Assembly: GCF_014898055.3 (NCBI RefSeq) | Contig: NW_023601433.1 | Location: forward strand, 68,086,767 to 68,150,766 | Source: Talpa occidentalis | Lineage: Eukaryota > Chordata > Mammalia > Eulipotyphla > Talpidae | DNA length: 64,000 nt | Direction: 5' to 3' | Part shown: one piece after another, positions 35,147 to 46,996 of the stretch | Numbering within the stretch: position 1 is the first letter of the stretch | How the letters are laid out: every line of letters begins with the position of its first letter | Position numbers and translations under genes: made by a program | The notes under the pieces: model-generated | Database searches by the model: none | Told to the model about the DNA's origin: nothing | What the model saw: only the letters and a program-made list of their open reading frames with translations

Positions 35147-35599
35147 AATGAATGCACACAAAATTATCTAAGAAGGAATTCACACCCAGATAGGCTGCAA
35201 TTAAACTAAAGACAAAGAGAGGCAGAGTGTCTAGAGAAAAGATCAGACACAACAGAAGAATGACAACCAGAAAGGACAGTTAACTTCTCACCGGTAAAAT
35301 AGGAAGGTTGACATTTAAAGAACAGGGAAAAAATAGCACTACAAATTATTGAAAAGAAATCTAGCTTATCTTCAACAGTTAATGTTTTTGTCTTAGTTAT
35401 TAGTTTAAGGGTGAAGGGGCTATGCACATAATGATAAAAGATTCAACCACAAAAATAGGATTTGTTTTATAAGTACCTAATAAGTCTGAAAATATAAAGC
35501 AAAAATCTCAAGGACCTCATGGGGAAAGGACAATCCGTTATAAAGATTTCGATATGCTTGGGCCTCTCAAGTGTCACTCTTGAAAATGCAGTGATGCAA

Positions 35600-35970
35600 G
35601 AACCAGCCGGGACCAACAGTGTTTAATGCTTCTGAAGAATCAAGAGAAATGACTCGCAAATTGAGCAACAAGGTGGTCTTTGTGGCTGGTAGTGAGAGGC
35701 TGATGCAGCAGAGCAATGGAAACCAGACTGAGGTATGTTGAGAGCAGGTGAGGTGAGAGAGATCACAGATGCTTCATCTCGCCAGTTTTTAAGGAGTCTG
35801 AAAGTGAAGGAGAGAAGAGAGATGACGAGGGAGGAAGGGATGAGCGAGAACAGATATGCCAACAGTACTGCCCCAGAGAAGGTGGGAGGACAAGGGACCC
35901 AAGCATGAAGGAAATGTGTTGGGGAGGAAGCTGCTCTATCAAGAGAAGGCAGAGGTCAGTCTTGCGGAAG
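35600..35970. mobile_element. Old purine-rich interspersed repeat
   Basis: Phrases such as aatgcttctgaagaatcaag, gcaacaaggtggtctttgtg, ggtgaggtgagagagatcac and ttaaggagtctgaaagtgaa resemble a common old mammalian repeat with G/A-rich text. Name not recalled. No gene. Confidence 0.4.
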
Positions 35971-37395
35971 GGGCAGAATAAGATGGCGGGCAGTTCCCAC
36001 CTGACTTTGACTCTGACTTTCTTTCTGAAGTAGAGATGTGGCTACTTACTAAGTGGGAGGCGAGCTGAGGAATTCAGAGGTTTAAGAACACAGAACTTTA
36101 AAGAGGGACTGAGAATGTGGAAGAACGAGTTTGAAGACAGATGTGGCTGGCTTCGGGGCAGAGTGACAGTCCATCTGTAACCATGATGGTTCATTTATAA
36201 GGAACCAAGCAAACTTGAAGAGCAACATTCCAGGAGAGCCTGTGACCTCAGGGCACAGGGCAGAGATGGAAGGCTTCTGGGGTTGGTCAAGTCTGAGGTT
36301 TTGCTAGTTGTGTGACATAAAGAGCAATGGAGTTCTGGCATAATCACTTGGAAGTGGAAAGTTAGTAGAAAACACCATCTCCGACCACAAAGAGCTGTCC
36401 ATATAGTTGATGGGGCAGGACAGAGTGAAATACAAAGTAGCAGAGAAGAAAGGGGGTGCACAGTATGTGCCTCAGGTACGGATCAAGGAGCCCACTGTAA
36501 TGGGGGTGGGAAAGGACCCTTGGGGAGAAGCCCAAAGTAGCTTTTGATAGATGGAGAGATGAGAACTAGTGTTTCCTTGAAATGTCCAGGCAAAGCAGAC
36601 TTCCAGATATTTCTACCGATCCCATCTTAATAAATCAGAGTATCCCAGGAAATGGGGAATGCTTGGTCTCACTATTAGAGAAGATGAGAAATCAAAGTAA
36701 TTTTACTTACACCTTGGTTGATCTAGAATCACAAATGATGGAACTTAAATGAGAATCTTAGAGATCCTACAGCCTAATCTTTCACGTGGGAGGTGTGTAC
36801 CTGCCCCCATAAATCATGCAATATTGCAAATCAATGTTGCCTCAATAAAGAAAAGGAAAAAATGATGTCTCATTCTGTAGATCATGGTGTATATATATCT
36901 ATACCTTTATAATCAAGTAGTTCAATGCTGAGTTATTATCAGACAGTTATTTCATAGGTCTTTTTTGGTCCAGATTGCCTTTCATTCACAATGGATTCAC
37001 ATTTCCCTTGTTTTCCTTTTCCCAAAAAATTCTCCCCCAAACCTCTTTATTTGTTACAGCCAGATATAATTTTTTTAACAAAGCATTATACTTTTCTTTG
37101 TCTTCCTTTGTAGACACTTACATAGGAAAAATATATACATACATGAACTTGTATATACTACATGATATTAATAAACTGAAACAAAACAATTTGGCTTACC
37201 ATTACTATTTTGAAGGAAAGAACACACTCCTATAGGAATAAACACACATTATGAAATACAAATTGTTAATCTATGGAGATAAAAATGGCTTTGGAGCTTA
37301 TGAAAATGTTATTAGCTTGGTTAAACAACAAATTGATTTTGTACAAAGTGCCCAAAAGTTCTTGAATGCATTATAATTCAGGAGTGGGGACAGGG

Positions 37396-37397
<2 letters not shown>

Positions 37398-37443
<46 letters not shown>
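37398..37443. repeat. (GT)23 microsatellite
   Basis: An uninterrupted run of 23 GT units. Long pure runs of this kind are usually polymorphic. Confidence 0.98.
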
Positions 37444-37445
<2 letters not shown>

Positions 37446-37519
37446 GAGAAGCTAGCCTTGGGAGGGGGTGGAGGAATTGTTAGGGGGAAAGGATGTCCTA
37501 AAGCTAATTCCATACAGGC

Positions 37520-37918
37520 TTTGTGGACTCCACCCCCACCCTAGGCCAAAGCCAAAGACACTGGGAACGCCAAATCCCATCACCACCAAAAGGAAGGTGG
37601 CTGGGACCTGAGGGTGGGGTTAAGCAGTCAGGTTGGTATAAAGCCAGACACATGGGCTTTGGAGGGGTCCCCCATTTTGGCTCTCTGCCAGCTCGCAGCG
37701 TCCGGCCAGCTCTGAGAGTGACTTTGGGTTTCCAGGTCGGCGGATTGGGTAGGACTCATTAAAGACTATTTCCCTATTTTCTCTGAGTTGTACATTTTCC
37801 TTATTTCCTTTTCCCTTGTAAATAAACCTTTTATTAACCCTTTGTGTGTGCCTGAGTGGAGTATTCATAAGTCCCTTTTAAGCGCGCAGGTGAGGACCCA
37901 CAGCCAGGCAACCGGTTC
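37520..37918 (+). mobile_element. LTR-like segment of an old endogenous retrovirus
   Basis: Features in order are a TATA-like ggtataaagcc (37634), a GC-richer stretch, a polyadenylation signal gtaaataaacc (about 37819), a T/G-rich stretch, and an end at ggttca (37918). This is the layout of U3-R-U5. Right after the end is attggggttgtcctataaca, which resembles a decayed primer-binding site of the proline-tRNA type. No gag, pol or env reading frame follows. The left edge is uncertain. Confidence 0.6.
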
Positions 37919-38019
37919 AATATTGGGGTTGTCCTATAACAGCATGAGGAGAGGGAGAGCTGCTGAGGTCTAGACTCAGCTTTGCCTTAACTCACTTTAA
38001 CACGAGGCATCACCCTTGA

Positions 38020-38225
38020 TGCTAACATTTACTAGACACCTGCCAAGTATTACATTAAACATGTTAGACATAGCATCTTATCTGATCTTTACAATCGGAA
38101 TGGAGTAGGTCTTATATCCTACTCCACTATGCAGTCATAGTATCCACTGTTACTAATGGCACATTAATACCCATTTTCTAGATAAGGAAATTGGGGCTTA
38201 GTGTGATTAAGTAAACTGTCCCAGT
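38020..38225 (-). mobile_element. MIR SINE
   Basis: Reverse-oriented order acatttactagacacctgcc, tcttatctgatctttacaat, cccattttctagataaggaa, attggggcttagtgtgatta. Confidence 0.6.
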
Positions 38226-40929
38226 CTAACTCCTCTTCATTCAGGCAACTCACTCAAGTAACCTCAAATTTAAATTTAAGGAGCAGAACTGGCTTGACCC
38301 TAAGATCTTCTGGAGTTTCTGGTAGCTTATGAGATAAGATTCACAGCATATTCCTAAGATGTCTATCTGAAGTTTAAGTAATCATTGTGTTTAAAGCCTC
38401 TAAAGGATCCCTTAGTTTTTAAAGAAAAGGATTAATTAAATAAATGTCTTTTCACCATTTATTCTAAATATCTATCTGAATATGTGCCATGATCTATTGT
38501 CATTATATCAGCTGTGATTTCAAGTAAGTGCAAGCTAAACCTGGAAGAGCTTGTACCACTGAGATTATTTTCTCGAGTTTTCATATCATTTCAAAGAAAG
38601 GGGAAAAAATGATGTAACCCTAAAACCTACAAAAGTTATAAACCAGTTATTTTAATAAAGTTTTTGAAATCAAAAGGGGCATACTCAAAGTTCCAACAAA
38701 TCTCAATAAATCATATGTAATATTCTTGAAGGAAATAAAATCAATTTCCAAAGCAACTTATTAAAGCAAGCACTCCTTTGCTAATTTACTTATTATAGCA
38801 TTTATTACATATTCATTGAAGCACTGTTTCTTTATGAAAAGTATAATTAACATACTACACAGTAAAATATATGTGAACTTTCACTTTTAAAATACATTTT
38901 CTGAATCAAACCATGTATATAGTATCTTGATTCCTTTCCATCCACTCCAACAACATACTACCTTCAACACTATAAAGACATTGGCTTTTTTTGAGTGAGT
39001 TCTCCTGATTGCACTGAGTATCATGCCTGTAAATATAACATTGAGTTCATATTGGCAAGGATACAGTTTGCAATTTAGCTGTAAAAATGGGAATAATAAA
39101 CAGCTACTGGACAAGGAATAAATGAGACCCAGCTGGTAATGGTTCTGAAATTAAGGCATACAGAGGTCTCGCCATAAAGCCATTTCACACAGTGACATTT
39201 AAAAATAAACTTCATTAATTTATATGATTTTTTAAGTCAAGTAAAGAACATGTGCATAGACTGTGAGCCATTATTAATGACACTTAATTAATCCAGATAT
39301 ATTCACCCTGAATACTATTCCCAGACTAATATAATTAGTAACTGGCTTTCAGTCAAGCATACACAAAAAGGACTGAAAAAACAAAAATATCTTTCATATT
39401 TAGTAGAAACTGAGATATTTAATCTGATTATAACAGACAATTCACTACAAATTATGTCCTATTGAGAAGAGAAAGGAGGCATCCAGCACTGGAAGCTGCA
39501 GTCTGCACTACTGAGTATAAGGGTTTCCCTCACTCTCTGAAAGTAGAACACCCCTATTTGGTATTATTTGGTAGGTTCTTTTTTGGATCTGGAACATATT
39601 ACCATTAATTTATATGGAAAAAATTTCGAGCAAACAACATTCCTACCACTTAAATGAGCGCATATTTCAAAATACAATTTGATAATACAAATAAAGTGAG
39701 CTAAGCTGCAGAGTGATAAACCTGGCCAAGATCAGCACAAAGGATTCAAATCAGTGAGGACCCAGTGGGGAAAAGAATTGCAATGCATAAGACAGCATCA
39801 CTGTTGCTTTGGAAACTATTTTAACTTTAATTAATTTCTTAGGGAAATCAAATAATAAATGTGTCATGCCAGATTCCCCAGACTTCACAAGTTTTTCAGT
39901 TGCTTCTGGTTAATACAAAAGGATCCTGGATTCATAATATAAAATGTGATACAAGTACACCATAAGTATTCATCTTTTTTCCCCATCCTCCCTTTATATC
40001 AGTGTCTGAAAATAAATACTTCCCACTTATGGGACTCATCCTAAAAACAAAATTCCTTTGTGACTCTAGGGTTAAGAGGCGTATGGATTCCTTCCCCAGA
40101 TAGTTTATTTTGAAAATTTCTGCCCTAGAGTTCATTGGCTTTAGGAGGTGAATGAGTAGAAAACTAAAATTGCCTCTATTAGGAGATAAGAGGTGAGGGT
40201 GTTTATTCTGTAAGCTCCTGGAAAGAATCCCAGCAGGAAGTTCTGACATGGGTCAGGTCCATAAACAGCAGAACTGGTTAAATGTGGATCAGAACATTCA
40301 CTGGTTCTCACCAAAGGTGCACAAAATGAGCTCAGGCACAAGTCCAAGAAAATGTTTCCCATGATGTGACCTAGAAAAGGTCCTCCCTTCTTCCAGTACT
40401 TCCCATCAGTACTGGCTGTGTATGGAGAGAGCGTGTCGTGACTAGGAACAAGGGAGCAATGAGACATAATAACTTGAGGTTTATAATAAACCTTAACAAA
40501 TGAGGTACACTGCCTGGCTGATATAGAATTATCCAAATTAGGTGCAAAACCTCGAAGCAGCCCTTCAAATACATGAGTTGATTTCTAAAAATTGTTACAG
40601 GTTTGTAAAACACCAATTTGTATACCAAAAATTTTATTTTATGATTGCAGTAGCAACCTGTGGGTAGTGTGATTTATAAGAAATGTATTTTGGTCATTCA
40701 AATGACCAAAAAATAGATTTCTCATATCTGGTCATTATCCACAGTTCCTGGCTCAAATCTTCACAAAACTCTTGGAATTTCCTAAGTGTGGTGAGTGATA
40801 AAAGTGTCTCTGGTTATGTCTCTGGTTATGTTAACCTTTAGGAAGCACCAGATGAAGGGAACTAGTTGTAAAGGAAATCAACAAGCTATAGAAAGCTCCA
40901 GTCCAACCCCCGGACCTCTGGGGAAGGAA

Positions 40930-41420
40930 GAGGGACTAAAGGTTGAGTTCATCTGCCAATGAGATAATCAATCATTTCAATGCAATGAAGCCTCCATATA
41001 ACCCAAATAGAGGGGCCTGGAGAGCTCCCCAAGATGATTTGAGAAGATACACCAGGAGAGGGCACCTCATGCTTTCCTCACACCTTGCCTTCTATATCTC
41101 TTCTAGCTGGTTGTTGCTGAAAAATATCCTTTGTAATAAATTGGTGATCTGGAGAGTAAATGGCTTTCCTGAGTTCTGTGAGCTGTTAAAGCAAGTTAAT
41201 TGAGCCAATTGATTAGAAGCAACGGTAACAACCTAGGCTTGTGGCTGACACCTGAAGTCTGAGGAGCAGGTCATGGGAATCTCCAATGTATAGCTGGTTG
41301 GACAAAGCACCTGGGACTTTCAACCAGCATCTGAAATGAAGGACGATCTTGGAAAACTTGTAGAATCTGATGCTATCTGATTTGAGTTCTTGGACACCCT
41401 ACTGTGGTCTGAATCACTTG
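40930..41420 (+). mobile_element. Old interspersed repeat, LTR-like
   Basis: The run cctccatataacccaaatag, tatctcttctagctggttgt, cctttgtaataaattggtga, gagttctgtgagctgttaaa and ggttggacaaagcacctggg follows the order of a common mammalian repeat with an internal polyadenylation signal. I do not recall the family name with certainty. Confidence 0.5.
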
Positions 41421-43842
41421 GTGTTGGAAGCCTACACCTATACCACAATTACAATTGATGCAGGAAACCCCCAACATACATCTGTAATGCCTGAAAACAA
41501 TAAATAAAAAGGCACCATTTTCTTTTTTTTTTGAGGGGTGACTAATTTTCTTAGGTAATCTTTCTCCCCCGTGTTTGCTAAGAATTCTACTACCTGATCC
41601 CTATTAGTAATTTCTTATTTCATATAAACATAACATTAACTTGAATATCTCTTATTCAGAAATTATCATAATAAGTATAGATTGAAGTTAACTAAGTAAA
41701 AAACTGAAATCTCAATGAGTGAAGTGCATTACCTCACATGGCATGGTATGGTTCTAATACATCTTTGTATATGCAGATAAGGCAAAGTCAAAGATACAAG
41801 TATATTTTTAATTAGAGCTTTGTTTTGAAATGTGGGCTACCTTCAAATATCTTAAATAAATGCTTTATTTTGACAAGCCAACCTAAACTGTTCTGATAGC
41901 AAAGCTGAGTAGAGATGTGAATGAAAGCACAAAGGTCTGACATTCTAGCATCTACAAACTCAAAAACCAAAATTAAAACACTTCAGATTTCTTTTGAATT
42001 GGAATCATTAAGTCAATCTCTGATTAGTGACCACTTTGCTAAAATTAAAATTTCATCAGAAATATTTAAACTCTTGCTTAGAATCTTCCATTTATAACAC
42101 ACACTTTACCATAGACTGTCAATTTGGGGTCTTTGAGCTCAGACTTGGATGGCTGTTCTTGTTGGCTGGCCCACTGCCAGCTTCATCCAAAACAGTGGGG
42201 GCCCTGGTGGTGGGAATGGTGTGAAAATGTTTGTAGAGGTTTAAACCTGTAACCCCCCAAACGGATATGCGATAAACCAACTTTACCTCAATAAACATAT
42301 TTTGAAGAAACTTTTACCACTCACGAACCAAAGATTATCATATAAAACTACTAAATTAAGGTAAAAAAAATTTACAGGTTATTTTAAAGGTAAAACTGGC
42401 TTTTAAAAAACTTCAAAAAAAGTTGCCAATGAAAACATGATTTTACAATGTGAATGTGGTGCATTCAAAAAGACCGAGACTTGGAATCAGGGGCTGGATG
42501 CCAGACCCTTGGTCCTGCCACAGAATTGCCTGCTAGCCCTGAGCAGATTGCTCCAGCTCTCTAGATGTCACCGTATCATTTGAAAATGATACGAGAAGAG
42601 ACTGCAAATGTATACTGTTTGGCTCAGACAATGATTGAGAATGTGCTTGAACTACCAATTTTTTCAGACTTGAGAAAATTTACAGAGATTTGGATTTCTG
42701 GTTTCTTTGGGAAAAAATGAGAAGAACTGGCATCCTGCCTGGCACCACTCACCTGGTGTTGAGAAGCAGTGGGGATGACCCTCAGCTAGGCATGGGTCCT
42801 ACCATTCCTACAATCTGAGATTTGGATGACTTGACCCATTCTGGGGTTCCATTAGCCTCCACTGCCTGCACGGGGGAGGCAGGCCCACAAATACAAGTGA
42901 ATCTCAAAACAACTTCCTAAGAGTCTCTTTCGTCCCAGAAGAAACAGATGCCCTCAGCAAGTGTTTTGCTTATAGATAGCTATATCCGGCAGGGAGAAAG
43001 GAAAAGAAAGTCACAACTCCAATATTATGATTGCACTGCATGATCTTGGTGCTTCACTGAAATGGACAGACACAGAAGAGATACTAACCTGAGATGCTCT
43101 GCCTGCCCCTACCTAGAACCAAGTCTTCAGTCTTGGGTGGGCACTGAGGTTGACACCCAGTACAGCTGGGGAAAAGGGAGACGAGCCACATGGAGACAAA
43201 ATCATGTGAACCCCTGGGCCTAGAGCATCTTGAGGCTGGTCTACCCTGCCATCTTTCCCACATGTACTAAACGATCAATTCTTTACGCGAGTGGGAGTCA
43301 GGTTTCTGACACTTGTGACTGAAGATATCCAAATACAACACTCACATACTCACTGGAGGTGAAAAAACATGAACCTCATTTATCTGGGGATGGGGGTGGG
43401 GAACAGAAATACTAGCAATCACATAACACGCCAATAAACTGATCTTGAACATTCCAATGAACATACTTATTTTTTTGTAGCCTGATAACTGCATCAAAAT
43501 ACTTTTTAATGTTTTTCTGTCTATTCTTCATGAGATGAGAACCACCCCCACCCCTGCCCCCCAAGTAGTGCCTCAGGGGACTGTGAGAAAGAAACTTCCT
43601 TAAGGTTGGAAGATGACAGTAATGTGGGCAGGAGGCCCTGACTCCAATGCCCCTCTGGAAGTGGGGACTAGCTGTCTCTGGAAAGGGGGGGCGGGTAATT
43701 CATTATGTAAATCCTACTAGCATACCCAGAGCAGACCACAACAGCTAAAGGAAGTGATGAGAGTTAGCTGTGCGTTCAGAAAACCACTACATTCACGATC
43801 GATGCAAGACTGAGAAAGAGGTAGGCAGAGAGAGTTCAGCCT

Positions 43843-44255
43843 TTTTTTTTTTTTTTCATTTTATATATTTTTTACATTAGTTTTCATTTTTGCACAATGT
43901 ATGCATTTTTATCTTGGTTATAGTCCCAATACAATTCTCACCTCCCTTGTTTTGATCCTACTCTCTCCTCCTCCCCGCCCCTCACCCGTAGTATATCTCT
44001 GGTTTATAGTTGCTTATTGATTTTGATTTTTACTTTATTATAAATCAACCCAAATGCCCCAAAATAGATGACTGGATCAAAAAGATGTGGCACATATACA
44101 CAATGGAATATTATTCAGCAATCAAAAAAGATAAACTCATGCAATTTGCAGCAACATGGATGGAGCTGGAAGGGATCATGCTCAGTGAAATAAGTCAGAA
44201 AGAAAAAGAAAAAAACCAGATGGTCTCACTCATAGCAACCTTTCTTTTTAGAAAG
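43843..44255 (-). mobile_element. L1 3' end with 5' inversion (twin-primed)
   Basis: From the left, a run of about 15 T's and the minus-oriented L1 3' UTR (43843 to about 44003) are followed by plus-oriented L1 ORF2-end sequence (about 44040-44255). The plus-oriented part translates with MWHIYTMEYYSAIKKDKL and ATWMELEGIMLSEISQ, a signature of the L1 ORF2 C-terminus. The two halves face opposite ways, as produced by twin priming of one insertion. Its A-rich end resembles that of the L1 piece at 12540-12844. It is a fragment with no coding capacity of its own. The junction and right edge are approximate. Confidence 0.8.
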
Positions 44256-45079
44256 TATCTCTTCAGCAAACTTCATAGTTGGGACCTATATTAAGATTCC
44301 AGAAGGAAGCGTGGAATTCCTGATTCAGTTAGGGTTGGACTTCTGTTTTTCTTTCCATGACTAGAACAGAGGGGCAGTTAGTTTTATCACACAAGTAAGA
44401 ACAATATGAGGAAGGTTACTATTATGCAGTTAATATAGCTTTCCCGGATTCCCATTTTAAGTGATGATTTCACCATGCATTTTTATCTCCTTCCCTTCCA
44501 GAAACTAGTTAAAATGACAAAGGAAATTAAAGATGGAAAAAGCAACCACAACAAAGAAAGTTGGAGAACAGACAACAAGAAGAGAGATTTCAAAGAATTT
44601 TGAAAAGACAGAAAATAAAAAGTAGAGGATTGTTAACACGGGAGGAGAGAGATTTACTACCTAACTGCCTGCAGCCAATTTGCTCTCACAGATGCTGGGA
44701 GGCCCAGCTCCCGGAGTTCAAGCAGCAGAAGTACAGAGCCTGTTGCCAACAACCTCACCCCACCCCATGGGAGATGGGGAATTGATCCTTAGAGGACTGA
44801 TCCCAGGAGGTTTCAGAGTCAGGAATAACAGACACCATAACAGACACTGAGCAGGGTAGGCTGGGCACAGGAGTGGAAATCTCCGTTCTCGCTCTTGGGA
44901 CCTGAGCCCCTACCCTCTGCTCTCTGCAATCACACCTGTGGCATGTGGCTACTCCCTCAAGGGACACGAGAGGGTTCCACTCTGGAGAAAGAACTCAGCA
45001 AAATCTCCACCAATGGGCAGTGAGGAAAAGGCTGCCCTGCTCCCTAACCACCTTCATATTAAAGTTTGTCACCAGTCAA

Positions 45080-45135
45080 AGGGGCCCAGAACTTGAGACC
45101 AGGGGCCAGTTCCAGGGGCCCAGAACTTGAGACCT
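45080..45135. repeat. Direct duplication of ggggcccagaacttgagacc
   Basis: The 20-base phrase occurs at about 45081 and again at about 45115, separated by aggggccagttcca. A local duplication of about 34 bases. Confidence 0.88.
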
Positions 45136-45792
45136 GTTTTCCAGTATCTCTTTCTGACACCTGAATAGATAGCAATAAACCATCAGACATTTGAGGGGAG
45201 CCTCTAACTTGAAAGAGAAGGTCTGAAACAAATCTATAATTGTTTCATCACACAATACAAGATGGCCAAACTCGGTGCTTCATTGTAACTCAAAATAAGA
45301 CACATAATAAGGTAAATGTTATTTGAACCAAAAGCTGTATATTGTTTTAACCAAAAGTGCAGTAGAACTGCAGCTTCTTCTATCACTGCAGAAAGTCAAC
45401 AGATAATACCTACAATAGACAAATTCATAAACGGCATAAATGTATCACCCAGAAGCAGAGGTGAATACCAGGGGAAATAATTACATATATCTGTGTGTGC
45501 TGATGTGCAAAGCTCCCTAACAAAAAATAGGAAGTGAAGAAAGCAAGATATATTTAATATGCCCCTATTTATGTTCTTTAGAAAGGTTAAGCATTCATAT
45601 TGTACATGAAATGTTCAGAAAGTACATAAAATGTGGAGAGGTAGGTTTGAGGATCTGTGCTGGAGATGAAATTCCTCACTGTTTTCATAATGATGGAGGG
45701 GAAAACCAAAGGACTCAGGAACATCATAGCTATCTCTAAGGCAGTGGGCCCCAGTGAGGGTTGCGTGCTCCAGGGGAAGGAGATAGAATTTC

Positions 45793-46066
45793 TTTTTTTT
45801 TTTTTTTTTTTAAAGATTTATTTATTTATGCAAGCACTGGGTACAGTCAAAAGCATGGGAGGGTGAGAGAATTCACCAGAGCCAGAGCCGGGTACAGAAC
45901 AGGCAGACTGACGAAATACACTGCTGAGGGGAGCAGCAGACGTGGCAGGAGAGGTCTGTGCACCATGTGGAACCCTTGCTAGCGGCCGGGGATCGAACCC
46001 GGGCTGCAGAGGCTGCGGACAGCTTTGCAGCCCAGCGCTCAACCGCTGCACCACCAGGGGAGGCCC
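45793..46066 (-). mobile_element. tRNA-Glu-type SINE, 'gcggttgag' subfamily
   Basis: Minus-strand full-length copy with an oligo(T) tail of about 18, aaagatttatttatttatgc, and a well-preserved head (gtgcagcggttgagcgctgg on the minus strand). The short duplication tagaatttc is at 45784-45792 and 46067-46075. It lies 38 bases from the oppositely oriented SINE at 46105. Confidence 0.94.
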
Positions 46067-46104
46067 TAGAATTTCGATTTTATATCTAAAAAAGTTACCC
46101 TTTA

Positions 46105-46384
46105 GGGCCTCCCTGGTGGCACAAGGGGTTAAGACACAACCAATGAAGCAATCCACACCCACTGCAGCACGAGTTCAATCCCCAGCCAGGGAGCAACTCA
46201 CATGGCACAGCAGACCTCTCCTGACTCCCCCGCTGCTCCCCTCAGCAGTGTATTTCAGTCAATCTGCCTGTTCTGTTCCCCACTCTGTCTCTGGTGGATC
46301 CTCCCACCACACCCCCCATGCCTCTGGCCTGTACCCCAGTTCTTGTATGCATAAGTAAATAAATCTTTTTTAAAAATTAAAATT
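46105..46384 (+). mobile_element. tRNA-Glu-type SINE, 'ggggttaag' subfamily
   Basis: Plus-strand full-length copy from gggcctccctggtggcacaa to an aaataaatcttttttaaaaa tail. The 15-base duplication aaaagttacccttta/aaaagttatccttta (one mismatch) is at 46090-46104 and 46385-46399. Confidence 0.95.
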
Positions 46385-46427
46385 AAAAGTTATCCTTTAT
46401 AAAATTTATAACTGACCCTTGAATGAG

Positions 46428-46748
46428 TGGGGGCTAGGGGTATTGACACACAATCAACAAACTTAGATTCCTCTAAAATTAACTCCTAGCGGACTGTTAA
46501 CCAGAAGTCTAGTCTAATACTAGTCTACAACAAAGTAGATTAATGCATATTTATACTTACATGCATTACATATCACATTATAATAAAATAAGCAAGAGAG
46601 AAGTAAATATTAAGAAAATTACAAGGAAGAGAACACATTTCCATTACTGCACTCTATTTACTGATGCTAAGTTTACATTGTTGTAAGAAAATTGGTGTGT
46701 ATATATGGACCTGCATAGTTCAGACCCTTAAAGGGTCAGGTCAACTGT
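46428..46748. mobile_element. Non-autonomous pogo/Tigger-like DNA element
   Basis: The left end actgacccttgaatgagtgg and the right end gacccttaaagggtcaggtc-aact are imperfect inverted termini. The flanks are TA on both sides, as for Tc1/mariner-type insertion. The interior (aagaaaattacaaggaagag) matches the style of Tigger-derived elements. No transposase reading frame. Confidence 0.6.
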
Positions 46749-46962
46749 ATAGTTTGATGAGGCCATATGTCAAACACTCATGAGCTGTATACACTAAGGG
46801 AGAAATTCACAACTTGGGAGAGTTGATAGCCAGATCACATGTTTGTCTATGTCCAGTGTGTTGTAATGGACTGCAGTTTACCTGTGCTCAGCTGAGTAAT
46901 ACCTATCCAGTTTCAACTAAGCAAATTAACCCTCACAAAACAGAGCTCGAAAGAATGCCAGG

Positions 46963-46992
<30 letters not shown>
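46963..46992 (+). repeat. (A)30 homopolymer
   Basis: Thirty consecutive A's. This could be the tail of a retroposed sequence, but the bases before it match nothing I recognise. Confidence 0.95.

Positions 46993-46996
<4 letters not shown>

Noticed and set aside
42160..42310. Possible L1 tail (ataaaccaactttacctcaataaac)
   Set aside because: Suggestive wording but too short and isolated for a firm call.
44010..44294. Open frame with MWHIYTMEYYSAIKK
   Set aside because: This is the end of L1 ORF2 inside a truncated, inverted L1 copy. It is not a gene.
46105..46180. tRNA-like gene at SINE heads (also at 3680, 34424, 35025, 48978, 56018)
   Set aside because: The tRNA-Glu resemblance is the SINE promoter head. 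The fold is degenerate and each copy continues into SINE body or A-tail, so none is a functional tRNA gene.
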